DNA from: Prosthecobacter debontii
GTDB lineage: Bacteria > Verrucomicrobiota > Verrucomicrobiia > Verrucomicrobiales > Verrucomicrobiaceae
Direction: 5' to 3'
DNA length: 40,903 nucleotides
NCBI GenBank assembly: GCA_945869695.1
Contig: CAMBPV010000017.1
Coordinates: 1 to 40,903 of the forward strand
Shown: piece after piece, positions 24,819 to 32,473 of the stretch
Layout: the number at the start of each line of letters is the position of its first letter
Position numbering within the stretch: position 1 is the stretch's first letter
Program-made: the position numbers and the translations under genes
Notes under the pieces: model-generated
Told to the model about the DNA's origin: nothing
Database searches by the model: none
Seen by the model: the letters and a program-made list of their open reading frames with translations, nothing else

Positions 24819-25442
24819 CTTCCGAGGGGCTGTTTTCTTCGGCTGACTTTTCAGGAATGTTGACACAATGCTGTCGAGCGCGGCTAAGCCGAAGGAGATC
24901 TTTTTGAAGAAGGATGGGTTGTGTGGGACGAGAATGAAATTCGGATGCTGACTCCAGAGTTTTTTCAATCGATCGTCCAATGCGACTGCCTCTCGGATGG
25001 TTTCGTTTCTCACCGGATTACCGCCTTCGATGCTCATACCGCCGACCGCAGCGCTTTCGAAAAAGATGACGGCATCGTAACGGGCCAGTTCGAGATTCAG
25101 AGTGGTGTCAAAGACGTGAAAAAAATCGTGCGGATCACCCGGCCAATATGCGGCACCGTCCACCGTGCCGCGATCGCAGAGGAGAATGCGACCTGGGAAC
25201 AAAGCGGACTGCACATCTTCGAGATTTCTTTGAACATGAAAGATGGCCCGCTGGGCCGCGATCACAGCGGGCCGTTCTTTCGATCTTGGGAATCCACCAC
25301 TGAATACAAGGGTGCCTGCCTCGGGGACGATCACGACTCGATCACCAATCTCACGGCGGAACAAGTCAGCTGCCGTTGTTTTTCCTCCGCCGGGTCCTCC
25401 TGTGAGAACGATTCGGCAGCGACCAGTGGATTGTTTTTTCAT
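24789..25442 (-). CDS. AAA_28-type (NadR-like) P-loop nucleotide-binding protein
   Basis: 217 residues from the ATG at 25442 (MKKQSTGRCRIVLTG); ATGs at 25451 and 25454 would add three or four residues. The Walker A motif GGPGGGKTT comes directly after the first strand, and CDRGTVDGAAYW is the Asp-rich second motif typical of this kinase-like group. VPEAGTLVF and the segment with NETIREAVALDD fit AAA_28 proteins, which resemble nucleoside or nicotinamide-riboside kinases. The C-terminal tail is basic (Lys/Arg-rich, ending RKRGR), possibly for nucleic acid or phosphate contact. Substrate unknown. The 3' end overlaps the MATE gene by 30 nt. Confidence 0.8.
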   Translation of the reverse strand: MKKQSTGRCRIVLTGGPGGGKTTAADLFRREIGDRVVIVPEAGTLVFSGGFPRSKERPAVIAAQRAIFHVQRNLEDVQSALFPGRILLCDRGTVDGAAYWPGDPHDFFHVFDTTLNLELARYDAVIFFESAAVGGMSIEGGNPVRNETIREAVALDDRLKKLWSQHPNFILVPHNPSFFKKISFGLAALDSIVSTFLKSQPKKTAPRKSGVSRKRGR

Positions 25443-25789
25443 GGGTCTCATCATCACAACGCAAACCGTTTCATCCGGCCATCACTAATTTAGGAAAAAT
25501 GCAGAGCAGTGAAAAAGGTCTTGCATGTGAGGCCGCCATCCCTCACACTCCTTCTGTTCCTGGCTTTCTCAGCCCGGTGAACTCTTGGTGCTTCGTCTGG
25601 CACGCCAGACCAAGTCCTGCCCCGAAGATCATTTCTCTTCTCGTGCCTTGGATTGGTCTGCCACGTCCGGATAGCGCCCGCAGCGAGGCTGCTCTTTTAT
25701 TCTTAAACTCAGATCCCCAAGACGCGATCAGCGCAGGCGTACGTTTTCGCCCAAGCTGCATTTCGAATACCCCCGCAATTTCAGCAACC
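25443..25789 (+). other. Long intergenic leader before yebC with a hairpin
   Basis: 347 nt between the divergent AAA_28-type gene and the yebC ATG. One frame stays open from an ATG at 25499 straight into yebC, but the translation is unlike a protein (Pro/Ser/Trp mixture) and YebC proteins begin at MAGHNKW, so I treat it as non-coding. A perfect hairpin GTCTGG-CACG-CCAGAC lies at 25595-25610, flanked by CTTGG (25584-25588) and CAAG, which can extend the stem through an internal loop. No T-run follows, so it is not a terminator. The region must hold the promoter of the yebC-rho cluster; I cannot place it with confidence. Confidence 0.45.
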
Positions 25790-26539
25790 ATGGCAGGCCA
25801 CAATAAATGGTCGAAGGTGAAGCGCAGCAAAGGCGTCATAGATGCCAAGCGCGGCCAAGTCTTCAGCAAGCTCTCCAAGGAGCTGACCCTCGCCGTCAAA
25901 CAAGGCGGCTCGAATCCCGATCTCAATGCTCGGCTCCGCACGGCCATCCTGGCAGCCAAAGCTGCCAACATGCCGGGTGATACCCTCGACCGAGCCATCA
26001 AAAAGGGCACTGGTGAGTTGGGTGGCGCGGCCCTCGAAGAGATTCTCTATGAAGGTTACGGCCCGGGCGGCATTGCGCTCATGATTGAAATTGTCACGGA
26101 CAATCGGAACCGCGCTGCCAATGACCTTCGAGTGCTGCTTTCCAAGAACAATGGCACCTTTGCCGATGCAGGGAGTGTGGCCTATCAATTCATGCGCCGT
26201 GGTGAAATAAGGCTTGAGAAGAAGGGGCTCTCCGAGGATGCTGCGATGGAACTGGCACTGGACTCCGGTGCAGATGACGTGCAGGATGACAGTGAGGAAT
26301 GGGTCATCTACACGGCACAGGATCGCCTCTTCGCGGTTGCAAGTGCATTGAAAGAAAAGGGGGCTGCGCCCAAGTCTCCCCAGTTGACCTACGTCCCCAG
26401 CACCACGGTGCCCATCACGGATATCGAAACCGCACGCCAGATTTTGAAGCTTTATGATGTGCTCGATGATTACGAAGACACGCAAAACATCCACGCCAAC
26501 TTTGAAATCCCCGACGACGTAATGGTCGGCCTTTCTTGA
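25790..26539 (+). CDS. yebC: YebC/PmpR family regulatory protein
   Basis: 249 residues starting at the family hallmark MAGHNKWSKVK. The three-domain pattern is visible: N-terminal helices (KRGQVFSKLSKELTLAVKQGG), RAIKKGTG followed by LEEILYEGYGPGGIALMIEIVTDNRNR, and C-terminal domains with DSGADDVQDD. The family was described as DNA-binding regulators and has more recently been linked to relief of ribosome stalling, including at proline runs. It lies 71 nt before rho on the same strand, and that rho has a run of five prolines in its N-terminal extension. No Shine-Dalgarno is evident. Confidence 0.95.
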   Translation: MAGHNKWSKVKRSKGVIDAKRGQVFSKLSKELTLAVKQGGSNPDLNARLRTAILAAKAANMPGDTLDRAIKKGTGELGGAALEEILYEGYGPGGIALMIEIVTDNRNRAANDLRVLLSKNNGTFADAGSVAYQFMRRGEIRLEKKGLSEDAAMELALDSGADDVQDDSEEWVIYTAQDRLFAVASALKEKGAAPKSPQLTYVPSTTVPITDIETARQILKLYDVLDDYEDTQNIHANFEIPDDVMVGLS

Positions 26540-26610
26540 ACGAATAGACCCATTTTCCAGCGTTCGTCGAATGGATCGACGGCGTCAAACAGCCCCTTTT
26601 CCAATCAGAC
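26540..26610 (+). promoter_or_regulatory. yebC-rho spacer with short hairpin
   Basis: 71 nt. A perfect stem CGTCGA-ATGGA-TCGACG occupies 26565-26581. Two imperfect copies of a CCCATTTTCCAG-like sequence flank it (about 26549-26560 and 26594-26605). No T-run follows the stem. In other bacteria rho is autoregulated through its leader; whether this element does that is inference. Confidence 0.3.
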
Positions 26611-28416
26611 ATGACCGAGGACACATCCACCACCGTTGCGGCAGCGCCAATGCCCGCTGCAAAAAAGGTAGCGAAGCCGAAAGCAAAGGCCAAACCAGCT
26701 GCTGAATCCGCTCCCAAAAAGACGGCAGTTCGAAAGAAGCCTGAAGCCAAAGCTGCGGCTGCTCCCGAAAGCGTGAAAGTGGTAGAACCCAAATCTGGGG
26801 TGCGCAAAGCTCCGGCAGCCCGGGCCAAGGCAAAAGAAGCCTCGAATGAAGGCGGCGGCTCTGCTCCGGAACCTAGCGCTCATTTCGCACCGGTTCCAAT
26901 CGCGCCGCCGCCTCCTCCGGTGAGAGAAACAGCTCAAGAAGCCTCACTCCCTGTTCAAGAACAGACTGCGCAGTCGGATCATTCGAATCGCAGGTCTGAC
27001 TCCAGGCCGCAAGGACAGCCTTCTCAACCGGGACAGCCTCAACAGCGTCAGCAGGGAGAAGGCAGCCCCCAAGGCGAAGGTCAGCAGCGTTGGGGTGGAC
27101 GTGATCGTCGGCGTGACCGTCATGGGAGGCATCGGAATCGAGACCGGGATCGCAATCAGGGGCGTGATCAGAATCGTGATCAGAATCGTGATCAGCAGCA
27201 GTCAGGTGATCCGCAGAATCGGGATAATCAGCGTGGTGGACTGCGGCACGAGCATCAGCGTAATGGGGATGCTCAGTCTGAGCGCCCACCACAGCCTGAG
27301 CGTCCGCTTGGCCCGCCTGAGCCAGCAGAGGGTATTTTGGAACTGTCACCCAAAGGCTACGGCTTCCTGCGTCAGAGGGACCGAGGCTATGCCCAGACGC
27401 CGAATGATGCCTTTGTCTCACCTGAGCAGATTCGCAAATTCGGTCTCAGGGAAGGTATGCTGATTAAGGGAGAGGCGAGGAAGGGGCATCGGGGTCCTCA
27501 GATGACCGAGATCAGTGAAGTCAATGCGCGTCCGCCTGAAGAGATGCGGGACCTGCCACTCTTTGAAGAGCTCAAGGCGATCAATCCGAACAAGCGTATT
27601 CTTTTCGAAACGGTCCCAAGTAGGCTTACCACACGCACGATCGATCTCATTACGCCCGTCGGACGTGGTCAGCGCGGGCTGATCGTGGCACCTCCTCGTG
27701 CAGGGAAGACTACTCTTTTGCAGCACATCGCAGAAGCAGTCACACAGCTTCATCCGCAGCTTCATCTCATGGTGCTCTTGGTTGATGAGCGACCAGAGGA
27801 AGTCACAGAGTTCAAGCGCTTGCTTCCCAAAGCGGAAATTTTTGCCAGCTCCAATGACATGGACTTGAAGAGTCACACCCGCATCGCAACCTTTGCGATC
27901 GAGCGCGCCAAGCGCCTCGTCGAGTGTGGACAGCATGTCTTTATTCTCATGGATTCCATCACTCGGATGGCTCGTGCCTTCAATAACTCCAGCAGTGGAG
28001 GTGCCACCATGAGTGGGGGTGTGGGAGTGGGGGCGCTCGAGATCCCTAGACGTCTCTTTGCCGCAGCCCGAAATACGCGAACTGCGGGTTCGATCACGAT
28101 CCTTGCGACGGCTTTGATTGAAACGGGTAGCCGAATGGATGACCTCATTTTCCAGGAGTTCAAAGGCACGGGCAATATGGAACTCGTATTGGATCGGCGC
28201 ATCGCTGAACAGTATGTTTTCCCTGCGGTTAATGTGCTCAAGTCTGGGACGCGTCGTGAGGAACTGCTGGTTCCGGCCTTTCAACTCGAAAAAATTCACA
28301 TGCTGCGTCGCGGATTGGCGGGGCATAAGCCGATCGAGGCCATGCAACGTGTCACGAGTCTTCTCGAGCGTTTCCCCAGCAACAGTCAGATGCTGGTGGA
28401 ATTGCCGAGTCGGTGA
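26611..28416 (+). CDS. rho: Transcription termination factor Rho with long disordered N-terminus
   Basis: 601 residues against about 420 for E. coli Rho. The conserved part starts near residue 240 (EGILELSPKGYGFLR, the cold-shock-like RNA-binding domain) and runs through the ATPase core: P-loop APPRAGKTT with Lys366, LLVDERPEEVTE, the Q-loop region MDLKSHTRIA, MDSITRMARAFN and the R-loop region GTGNMELVLDRR. The usual N-terminal helical Rho_N domain is not evident. In its place are 239 low-complexity residues: Lys/Ala/Pro-rich (1-90), a PPPPP run, Gln/Gly/Pro-rich, then Arg/Asp/Asn-rich with RDQN repeats (about 185-198). Such extensions occur in Rho of several phyla and may aid RNA binding or condensate formation. 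It follows yebC by 71 nt; the DUF4112 gene follows 18 nt downstream. Confidence 0.96.
   Translation: MTEDTSTTVAAAPMPAAKKVAKPKAKAKPAAESAPKKTAVRKKPEAKAAAAPESVKVVEPKSGVRKAPAARAKAKEASNEGGGSAPEPSAHFAPVPIAPPPPPVRETAQEASLPVQEQTAQSDHSNRRSDSRPQGQPSQPGQPQQRQQGEGSPQGEGQQRWGGRDRRRDRHGRHRNRDRDRNQGRDQNRDQNRDQQQSGDPQNRDNQRGGLRHEHQRNGDAQSERPPQPERPLGPPEPAEGILELSPKGYGFLRQRDRGYAQTPNDAFVSPEQIRKFGLREGMLIKGEARKGHRGPQMTEISEVNARPPEEMRDLPLFEELKAINPNKRILFETVPSRLTTRTIDLITPVGRGQRGLIVAPPRAGKTTLLQHIAEAVTQLHPQLHLMVLLVDERPEEVTEFKRLLPKAEIFASSNDMDLKSHTRIATFAIERAKRLVECGQHVFILMDSITRMARAFNNSSSGGATMSGGVGVGALEIPRRLFAAARNTRTAGSITILATALIETGSRMDDLIFQEFKGTGNMELVLDRRIAEQYVFPAVNVLKSGTRREELLVPAFQLEKIHMLRRGLAGHKPIEAMQRVTSLLERFPSNSQMLVELPSR
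27163..27198 (+). repeat. 12-nt tandem repeat coding for RDQN in rho
   Basis: CGTGATCAGAAT occurs twice (27163-27174, 27175-27186), followed by the near-copy CGTGATCAGCAG (27187-27198). The units encode RDQN-RDQN-RDQQ. Exact DNA identity between copies suggests recent slippage expansion in the disordered region. Confidence 0.85.
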
Positions 28417-28434
28417 TCTCAATCAATTTTTCAA

Positions 28435-28992
28435 ATGTCAGATCCTTCCACTCGAGATGTTGAGATCGACGAGGTTCTTCCCCCGGGGAAAGAATCTGCG
28501 GCCAGATCGAATCCGGGTGATGAAGTTAAGAATCACACGTCTAAAATTCTGGCGCATTGGCTGGATGAGTTCTTCCGCATTCCCGGCACCAACTTCCGCA
28601 TCGGCTTGGATCCGATCATCGCTTTCGTTCCGGGGGTGGGAGATTTTTTTGCTTCCAGTGCGGGGATGATCATTCTACTGGAGTCAGCTCGGAACGGAGT
28701 CTCGGTCTCTGTTCTGATCCGTATGGGAATGAACATGCTGATGAACACGGTTTTTGATCTGATACCGGGCATTGGCCCCTTTTTCTCTGCTTTCTTCAAA
28801 TCCAACTCACGTAATCTTGCGCTCCTGCAGCAATGGCAGGCCGGGCATCAGTCCGCTGTCAGGCGCAGCACTTGGCGCATGTTTGCGGTGGTGTTCGTTT
28901 TCTTTGCGCTGCTCGTTGCGCTTTGGATAGGCTGGTGGGCCTTCATCCTCTTTTATCTCGCGCCAAACCTCGGTCGCGCCATTTGGGGTTAG
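28435..28992 (+). CDS. DUF4112 membrane protein
   Basis: 185 residues. After a polar N-terminus of about 40 residues comes the DUF4112 core: FFRIPGTNFRIGLDPIIAFVPGVGD, a hydrophobic hairpin with two G-containing turns (VPGVGD and IPGIGP), and a strongly hydrophobic C-terminal stretch (about 140-175). It is predicted to be an integral membrane protein; the function of the family is unknown. It begins 18 nt after rho, so it is probably cotranscribed. It ends 9 nt before the convergent GtrA-like gene. Confidence 0.85.
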   Translation: MSDPSTRDVEIDEVLPPGKESAARSNPGDEVKNHTSKILAHWLDEFFRIPGTNFRIGLDPIIAFVPGVGDFFASSAGMIILLESARNGVSVSVLIRMGMNMLMNTVFDLIPGIGPFFSAFFKSNSRNLALLQQWQAGHQSAVRRSTWRMFAVVFVFFALLVALWIGWWAFILFYLAPNLGRAIWG

Positions 28993-29001
28993 TTGAGAAG
29001 A

Positions 29002-29523
29002 CTAGGCCTTGAAGACAAATAGTTTTCGGATGGCAAAGTTCAGCAGCACCGAGGCGGTGATGTTAGTGACGATGGCGATGGAAGTGGGCAAGCCGTAGTT
29101 ATGGACAAGCCATGGGCCGGCGAACTGGCTGATCACAAATGAGACCGTGCTGCCCGCCGTGAAGTAGAGGAACTCCATCACCGGATGATGGCGACCCGTC
29201 TTGAAGACAAAGAGGATATTTGTGACATAAGCCACGATATTGGCGATGGCAAAGGCGATGGTGTTGTTGATCAGGAGATCATGGGCGCGGAGATCGTCAG
29301 TGATGGGTTTTCCATCCACGATCATGCCATCCATGGCAGGGAAAACATAGTATGAAAGGTAGATCGTCAGCGTCACGAAGACGACGGTAGAGAGGCCGCC
29401 GCACAGGCCGTAAACCATGAATTGGATCAAGGGCGGAACTTCTCGTGCCCGAATCCGCACAAAGATGGTTTTGAAATCATTGTGTAAAAAGAACTGGAGG
29501 GCTTCGGAAATGGCGCTGGTCAT
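29002..29523 (-). CDS. GtrA-like membrane protein
   Basis: 173 residues from the ATG at 29523 (MTSAISEALQFF); the open frame extends a further 10 codons upstream. Four hydrophobic segments are visible: FMVYGLCGGLSTVVFVTLTIYLSY, TIAFAIANIVAYVTNILFVF, FLYFTAGSTVSFVISQFAG and AIVTNITASVLLNFAIRKLFVF. The order and the pattern of a final NFxxRKLFVF match the GtrA family, which includes proteins thought to flip lipid-linked sugars in cell-surface polysaccharide synthesis. Between helices 1 and 2 there is a longer polar insert (about residues 65-85). A cognate glycosyltransferase is not in the window, so the partner is unknown. Confidence 0.85.
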   Translation of the reverse strand: MTSAISEALQFFLHNDFKTIFVRIRAREVPPLIQFMVYGLCGGLSTVVFVTLTIYLSYYVFPAMDGMIVDGKPITDDLRAHDLLINNTIAFAIANIVAYVTNILFVFKTGRHHPVMEFLYFTAGSTVSFVISQFAGPWLVHNYGLPTSIAIVTNITASVLLNFAIRKLFVFKA

Positions 29524-29578
29524 GGGCTGCGCATACAAGGGCCGGAGCAGCAAATGTCAAGGTTCACCCAAGCTGCGG

Positions 29579-30502
29579 CTAACCAAGGTGAGGGTAGCGG
29601 TTTCGCCACTCGACGAGGCGCTCGGTGATTTGAAGCCGCTTTTGGCTGGGGCTGAGTTCCCAAACCAACGGAATGTCGGCGGGCAACAAAGGTAGCAAGT
29701 GATCAAAATCGACGTCGCCACCCGTGAATGGAATTCGGTGATCCTTGGCGGGCCAATCAACATCATGAACATGACAGCCGATGAGTCTGGGAGCGATGGC
29801 GGCGAGGTATTGCGCGTGATTAAGAAGGCCTAGGTTGGCTTGCCTCTGCACGTGTCCAAAGTCATGCCATGCACCGAGCCACTGATGATCTGGGAATTCG
29901 CTCAATAGCCGCAGCATTTCTGATTCGTTCGGAACTTGTTCGAAGTGACTTCGCGTCTCGATAGCGAGTTTGACCCGATGGCTTTCAGCCACGGGCAGCA
30001 GTTCCTCGAGCGCACTTCTGGCTCTCTCAAGGTAGAAGGCCGAGTGTTTCTGGCGCTCTTGAACGAAGCGCAGTTTTAGCTCGGTGTATTTTCTGGAGTA
30101 AGCAGCGCCTTGGTGTGCCATTTCCTCCAACTGATCGGTGAACGGTTTCATCGCCGCGCTTCCCATGTGGAGGACGACGCGATCAGCGCCAAATCTCACC
30201 GCGGTTTCGATTGATTTTTTGGTCAGCGAGATGGCTCGCTCACGGTCTTCTTTGCGATGTGAGGTGAACTCATAGGCATCAGGAGCATCGATCATAACCT
30301 CCACGGGGGAGGGGCAGAAATTGTGCACACTTGATACCCGGATCTGTCCCGCCTGAAGGCACTGGAGGAGGCCGGGGAAGAGGGAAATACTCGTGCCGTG
30401 ACTGATCTCAATCCATTCAAAGCCGCAACCGCGAGCCTCGGAAACAATGTGCTGACCTTCCGTAAAGCGGTGACTGTTCCAACAGGTGGAGAGGGATAAC
30501 AT
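29579..30502 (-). CDS. Sugar phosphate isomerase/epimerase-like TIM barrel
   Basis: 307 residues from the ATG at 30502 (MLSLSTCWNSHRF), which begins with the first barrel strand; the open frame extends into the upstream gene but is not believable there. Ligand-type residues of the AP-endonuclease-2 barrel appear in order: Glu in KLAIETRSH, Asp in GAWHDFGHV, His in IGCHVHDVD, and Glu in PLVWELSPSQ. There is no signal peptide. It starts 11 nt after the secreted unknown encoded upstream, so they form a two-gene unit. The final Glu-Leu-Ser-Pro and the His-rich strands resemble inosose or hydroxypyruvate isomerase-like proteins; the substrate is not known. Confidence 0.82.
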   Translation of the reverse strand: MLSLSTCWNSHRFTEGQHIVSEARGCGFEWIEISHGTSISLFPGLLQCLQAGQIRVSSVHNFCPSPVEVMIDAPDAYEFTSHRKEDRERAISLTKKSIETAVRFGADRVVLHMGSAAMKPFTDQLEEMAHQGAAYSRKYTELKLRFVQERQKHSAFYLERARSALEELLPVAESHRVKLAIETRSHFEQVPNESEMLRLLSEFPDHQWLGAWHDFGHVQRQANLGLLNHAQYLAAIAPRLIGCHVHDVDWPAKDHRIPFTGGDVDFDHLLPLLPADIPLVWELSPSQKRLQITERLVEWRNRYPHLG

Positions 30503-30512
30503 CGGGGAAAAA

Positions 30513-31400
30513 TCAATGGCCCTTGAGAGTTCCGCCGGAGACCCAAACGGGAAGGTCGATCTCGGCGGGCGGTGTGGCAGAGGTCGTCTCCCACGAGAAG
30601 ATCCGGATTTGAGGGCGGTCTTTGGCGTGAGTGATGACGACTGCATTGACCTCGAGAATTCGCTCCTCGCCCTCTGGGATGGGAATCGCCTTGATCGACA
30701 GCTTGAGGTCATTTTTCCCCCAGGCCAGTCCGCCGATGATCAATTGCTGTTCTGAATTGTCCGTCACCGGGGGGTAGTCGAAGCCATTGATCTGGGCCTT
30801 GGTCTCGTAGCCATAAGATTGCATCTGAAGTGCAGCCATGTAGGGCGGCTTTCTACACTCAGTCGGCACGGGTGGCACAATGCCACTGGGTGTAAAGGCA
30901 GGCTCATTGAGAAAATCCGCGCTTCCGTTTTGTAAACCTGCTCGGATGTCGGGCACTTCTTCCAAGTTGATGAACCGGGTCGTATCGAACTTCCAAGACT
31001 GCCCCTCTTTGAAGAACTTTAGAATCAATAGGTTGTCGGGTATCTTCTCAGCATCAAGGCCGAGGTCGATCTTGCCGAAATAAACAAGGTGTGCCGTGTT
31101 TCCGTTGGCTTCACATTCCAACATTCTGAGTTTGGTGATCTCGGGTGGCTGGATCGGTATTTCGAAGATCGAGTCCGGGTAGGGCTGTCCGCCGCTGACG
31201 ATGAGATTTCGAGTCACGACCTGACGGAAGAGGGATGTCGAACGCTTCCAAGCATCCATGTTTTTGTTGATCAGTGCACTGCGCCAGTCGTGATAAACGC
31301 GATCAAGTTCCGACCGGAGTGCGGGATCTGCACCTTTTGCGCCTGGAATCATGCCAATGAGCAGGAAGACGGGAATCAAGAGGCATGGCAAATGGGTCAT
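30513..31400 (-). CDS. Secreted protein of unknown function
   Basis: 295 residues from the ATG at 31400, which begins a clear signal peptide (MTHLPCLLIPVFLLIGMIPGAKG). An ATG-less extension to 31436 adds 12 residues and looks untranslated. The mature protein has a helical segment with charged residues (LRSELDRVYHDWRSALI) followed by a mixed alpha/beta region and a C-terminal beta-rich domain (LKLSIKAIPIPEG, RILEVNAVVITHA), ending SGGTLKGH. The N-terminal part recalls a SnoaL-like or lipoprotein-type fold. I do not recognise the family. It precedes the TIM-barrel isomerase gene by 11 nt. Confidence 0.7.
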   Translation of the reverse strand: MTHLPCLLIPVFLLIGMIPGAKGADPALRSELDRVYHDWRSALINKNMDAWKRSTSLFRQVVTRNLIVSGGQPYPDSIFEIPIQPPEITKLRMLECEANGNTAHLVYFGKIDLGLDAEKIPDNLLILKFFKEGQSWKFDTTRFINLEEVPDIRAGLQNGSADFLNEPAFTPSGIVPPVPTECRKPPYMAALQMQSYGYETKAQINGFDYPPVTDNSEQQLIIGGLAWGKNDLKLSIKAIPIPEGEERILEVNAVVITHAKDRPQIRIFSWETTSATPPAEIDLPVWVSGGTLKGH

Positions 31401-31475
31401 GGGGTTCGGTGAGGGTGTTCCGTTTGAGGGGGACACCTTTAATGCAAGAATTCACGAGGAAAAGCATTTGCTGCA
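31401..31475. promoter_or_regulatory. Divergent spacer with inverted repeat
   Basis: 75 nt between the secreted unknown (minus) and the alpha/beta hydrolase (plus). GGTGTTCC (31414-31421) can pair with GGGACACC (31430-31437) over 8 bp with one G-T wobble and an 8-nt loop, and the stem may extend slightly. It lies in the leader of the minus-strand gene and could be an operator or an mRNA structure. No convincing -35/-10 pair was seen. Confidence 0.35.
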
Positions 31476-32393
31476 ATGCAGTTATTCGCGAATCTAGCAG
31501 CCTTTTCATCTGAAGCCATGGAGCACTCCCCAGAAGGAATAAGCAAAGCGCCACCGATTGATCGTAACCGTGAACTGTTTCGGTCTGCGAGTGAGGTGAC
31601 GTATAAGGTTTCCGGTGACACAAACCTCTCTGCTTTCATCTGGAACCCAGAGCCGCAACAGATGCCGCTTTATCCGAGATCGGTTGCGGCGTTCTTCTTC
31701 AGCAGTGGATGGGATCATGGACAGGTGAGTCAGTTCGCCCCGCATTGCGTCTATCTGGCTACGCGCGGGATGACGACGATTGCCTTTGAATATCGCGTCG
31801 GCAGTAAGCATGGCACGGGTCCTCGTGAAGCGATGTCAGACGCGAGGTCAGCCATCCGTTGGATTCGAATGAATGCGGCCGAGTTGGGCATCAATCCCGG
31901 TAAGATTGTGGGAGTCGGAGGCTCGGGCGGGGCGCACGCCATCGCTTCTGCTGTGATGCTAAAGGGGTATGATGATCCTGCTGACGATCCGACCATCAAT
32001 GCCGCGCCGAATGCGTTGGTCCTTTTTAACCCGGTCTTGGACACGTCCAAAGATGGATTTGGACTCGATCGCTTCCCGGATCCCAAGGCGGCAAAAGCAG
32101 CCAATTTGATCAATGCGATCGCCAAAGGATTACCGCCGATGTTGATCATGCATGGCACCGCTGATCGGGTGGTGCCCTTCAATGGTTCCTATACCTTCAC
32201 TCGCAAAATGGCGAGGAAGAAGAACAAGACCCGGTTGATCGAGTTCAACACTCAAGGGCACGGATTTTTCAACTTCAACTTATCCTTCGAAATGTACAAG
32301 GCCACGCTGGGGGCCATGGATGAGTTTTTTGTCGAACTCGGATTCATCGAGCCCGACCCGAATGCGGGTTTGGGGGACGATGGATTGATGTGA
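31476..32393 (+). CDS. Alpha/beta hydrolase
   Basis: 305 residues from the ATG at 31476; an ATG at 31518 (MEHSPEG) is an equally plausible start, 14 residues shorter. The oxyanion region is FFFSSGWDHG, the nucleophile elbow GGSGGAHA with Ser150, the acid in MHGTADRVVP and the base in QGHGFFN. This is the pattern of esterase/lipase-like proteins of the acetyl-xylan-esterase or BD-FAE type, often encoded near carbohydrate genes in Verrucomicrobiota. No clear signal peptide. The M16 protease gene follows 80 nt later. Substrate unknown. Confidence 0.82.
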   Translation: MQLFANLAAFSSEAMEHSPEGISKAPPIDRNRELFRSASEVTYKVSGDTNLSAFIWNPEPQQMPLYPRSVAAFFFSSGWDHGQVSQFAPHCVYLATRGMTTIAFEYRVGSKHGTGPREAMSDARSAIRWIRMNAAELGINPGKIVGVGGSGGAHAIASAVMLKGYDDPADDPTINAAPNALVLFNPVLDTSKDGFGLDRFPDPKAAKAANLINAIAKGLPPMLIMHGTADRVVPFNGSYTFTRKMARKKNKTRLIEFNTQGHGFFNFNLSFEMYKATLGAMDEFFVELGFIEPDPNAGLGDDGLM

Positions 32394-32473
32394 GTCTGGG
32401 CATCGGTGTGCCGATGTCTCTATTTTTTTTGGCCAAAAGGCCAGTTGTCCCGCGTATCCCACTCTTTACCAAC

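Noticed and set aside
25499-25789. 97-codon N-terminal extension of YebC
   Set aside because: YebC proteins start at MAGHNKW and the extension lacks protein-like composition.
26873-27421. His/Asp-rich minus-strand open frame
   Set aside because: Mirror of the Rho low-complexity region; the residue bias comes from the repeats.
27418-28422. 334-codon minus-strand open frame
   Set aside because: Covers the conserved ATPase core of Rho in reverse; no domain recognised.
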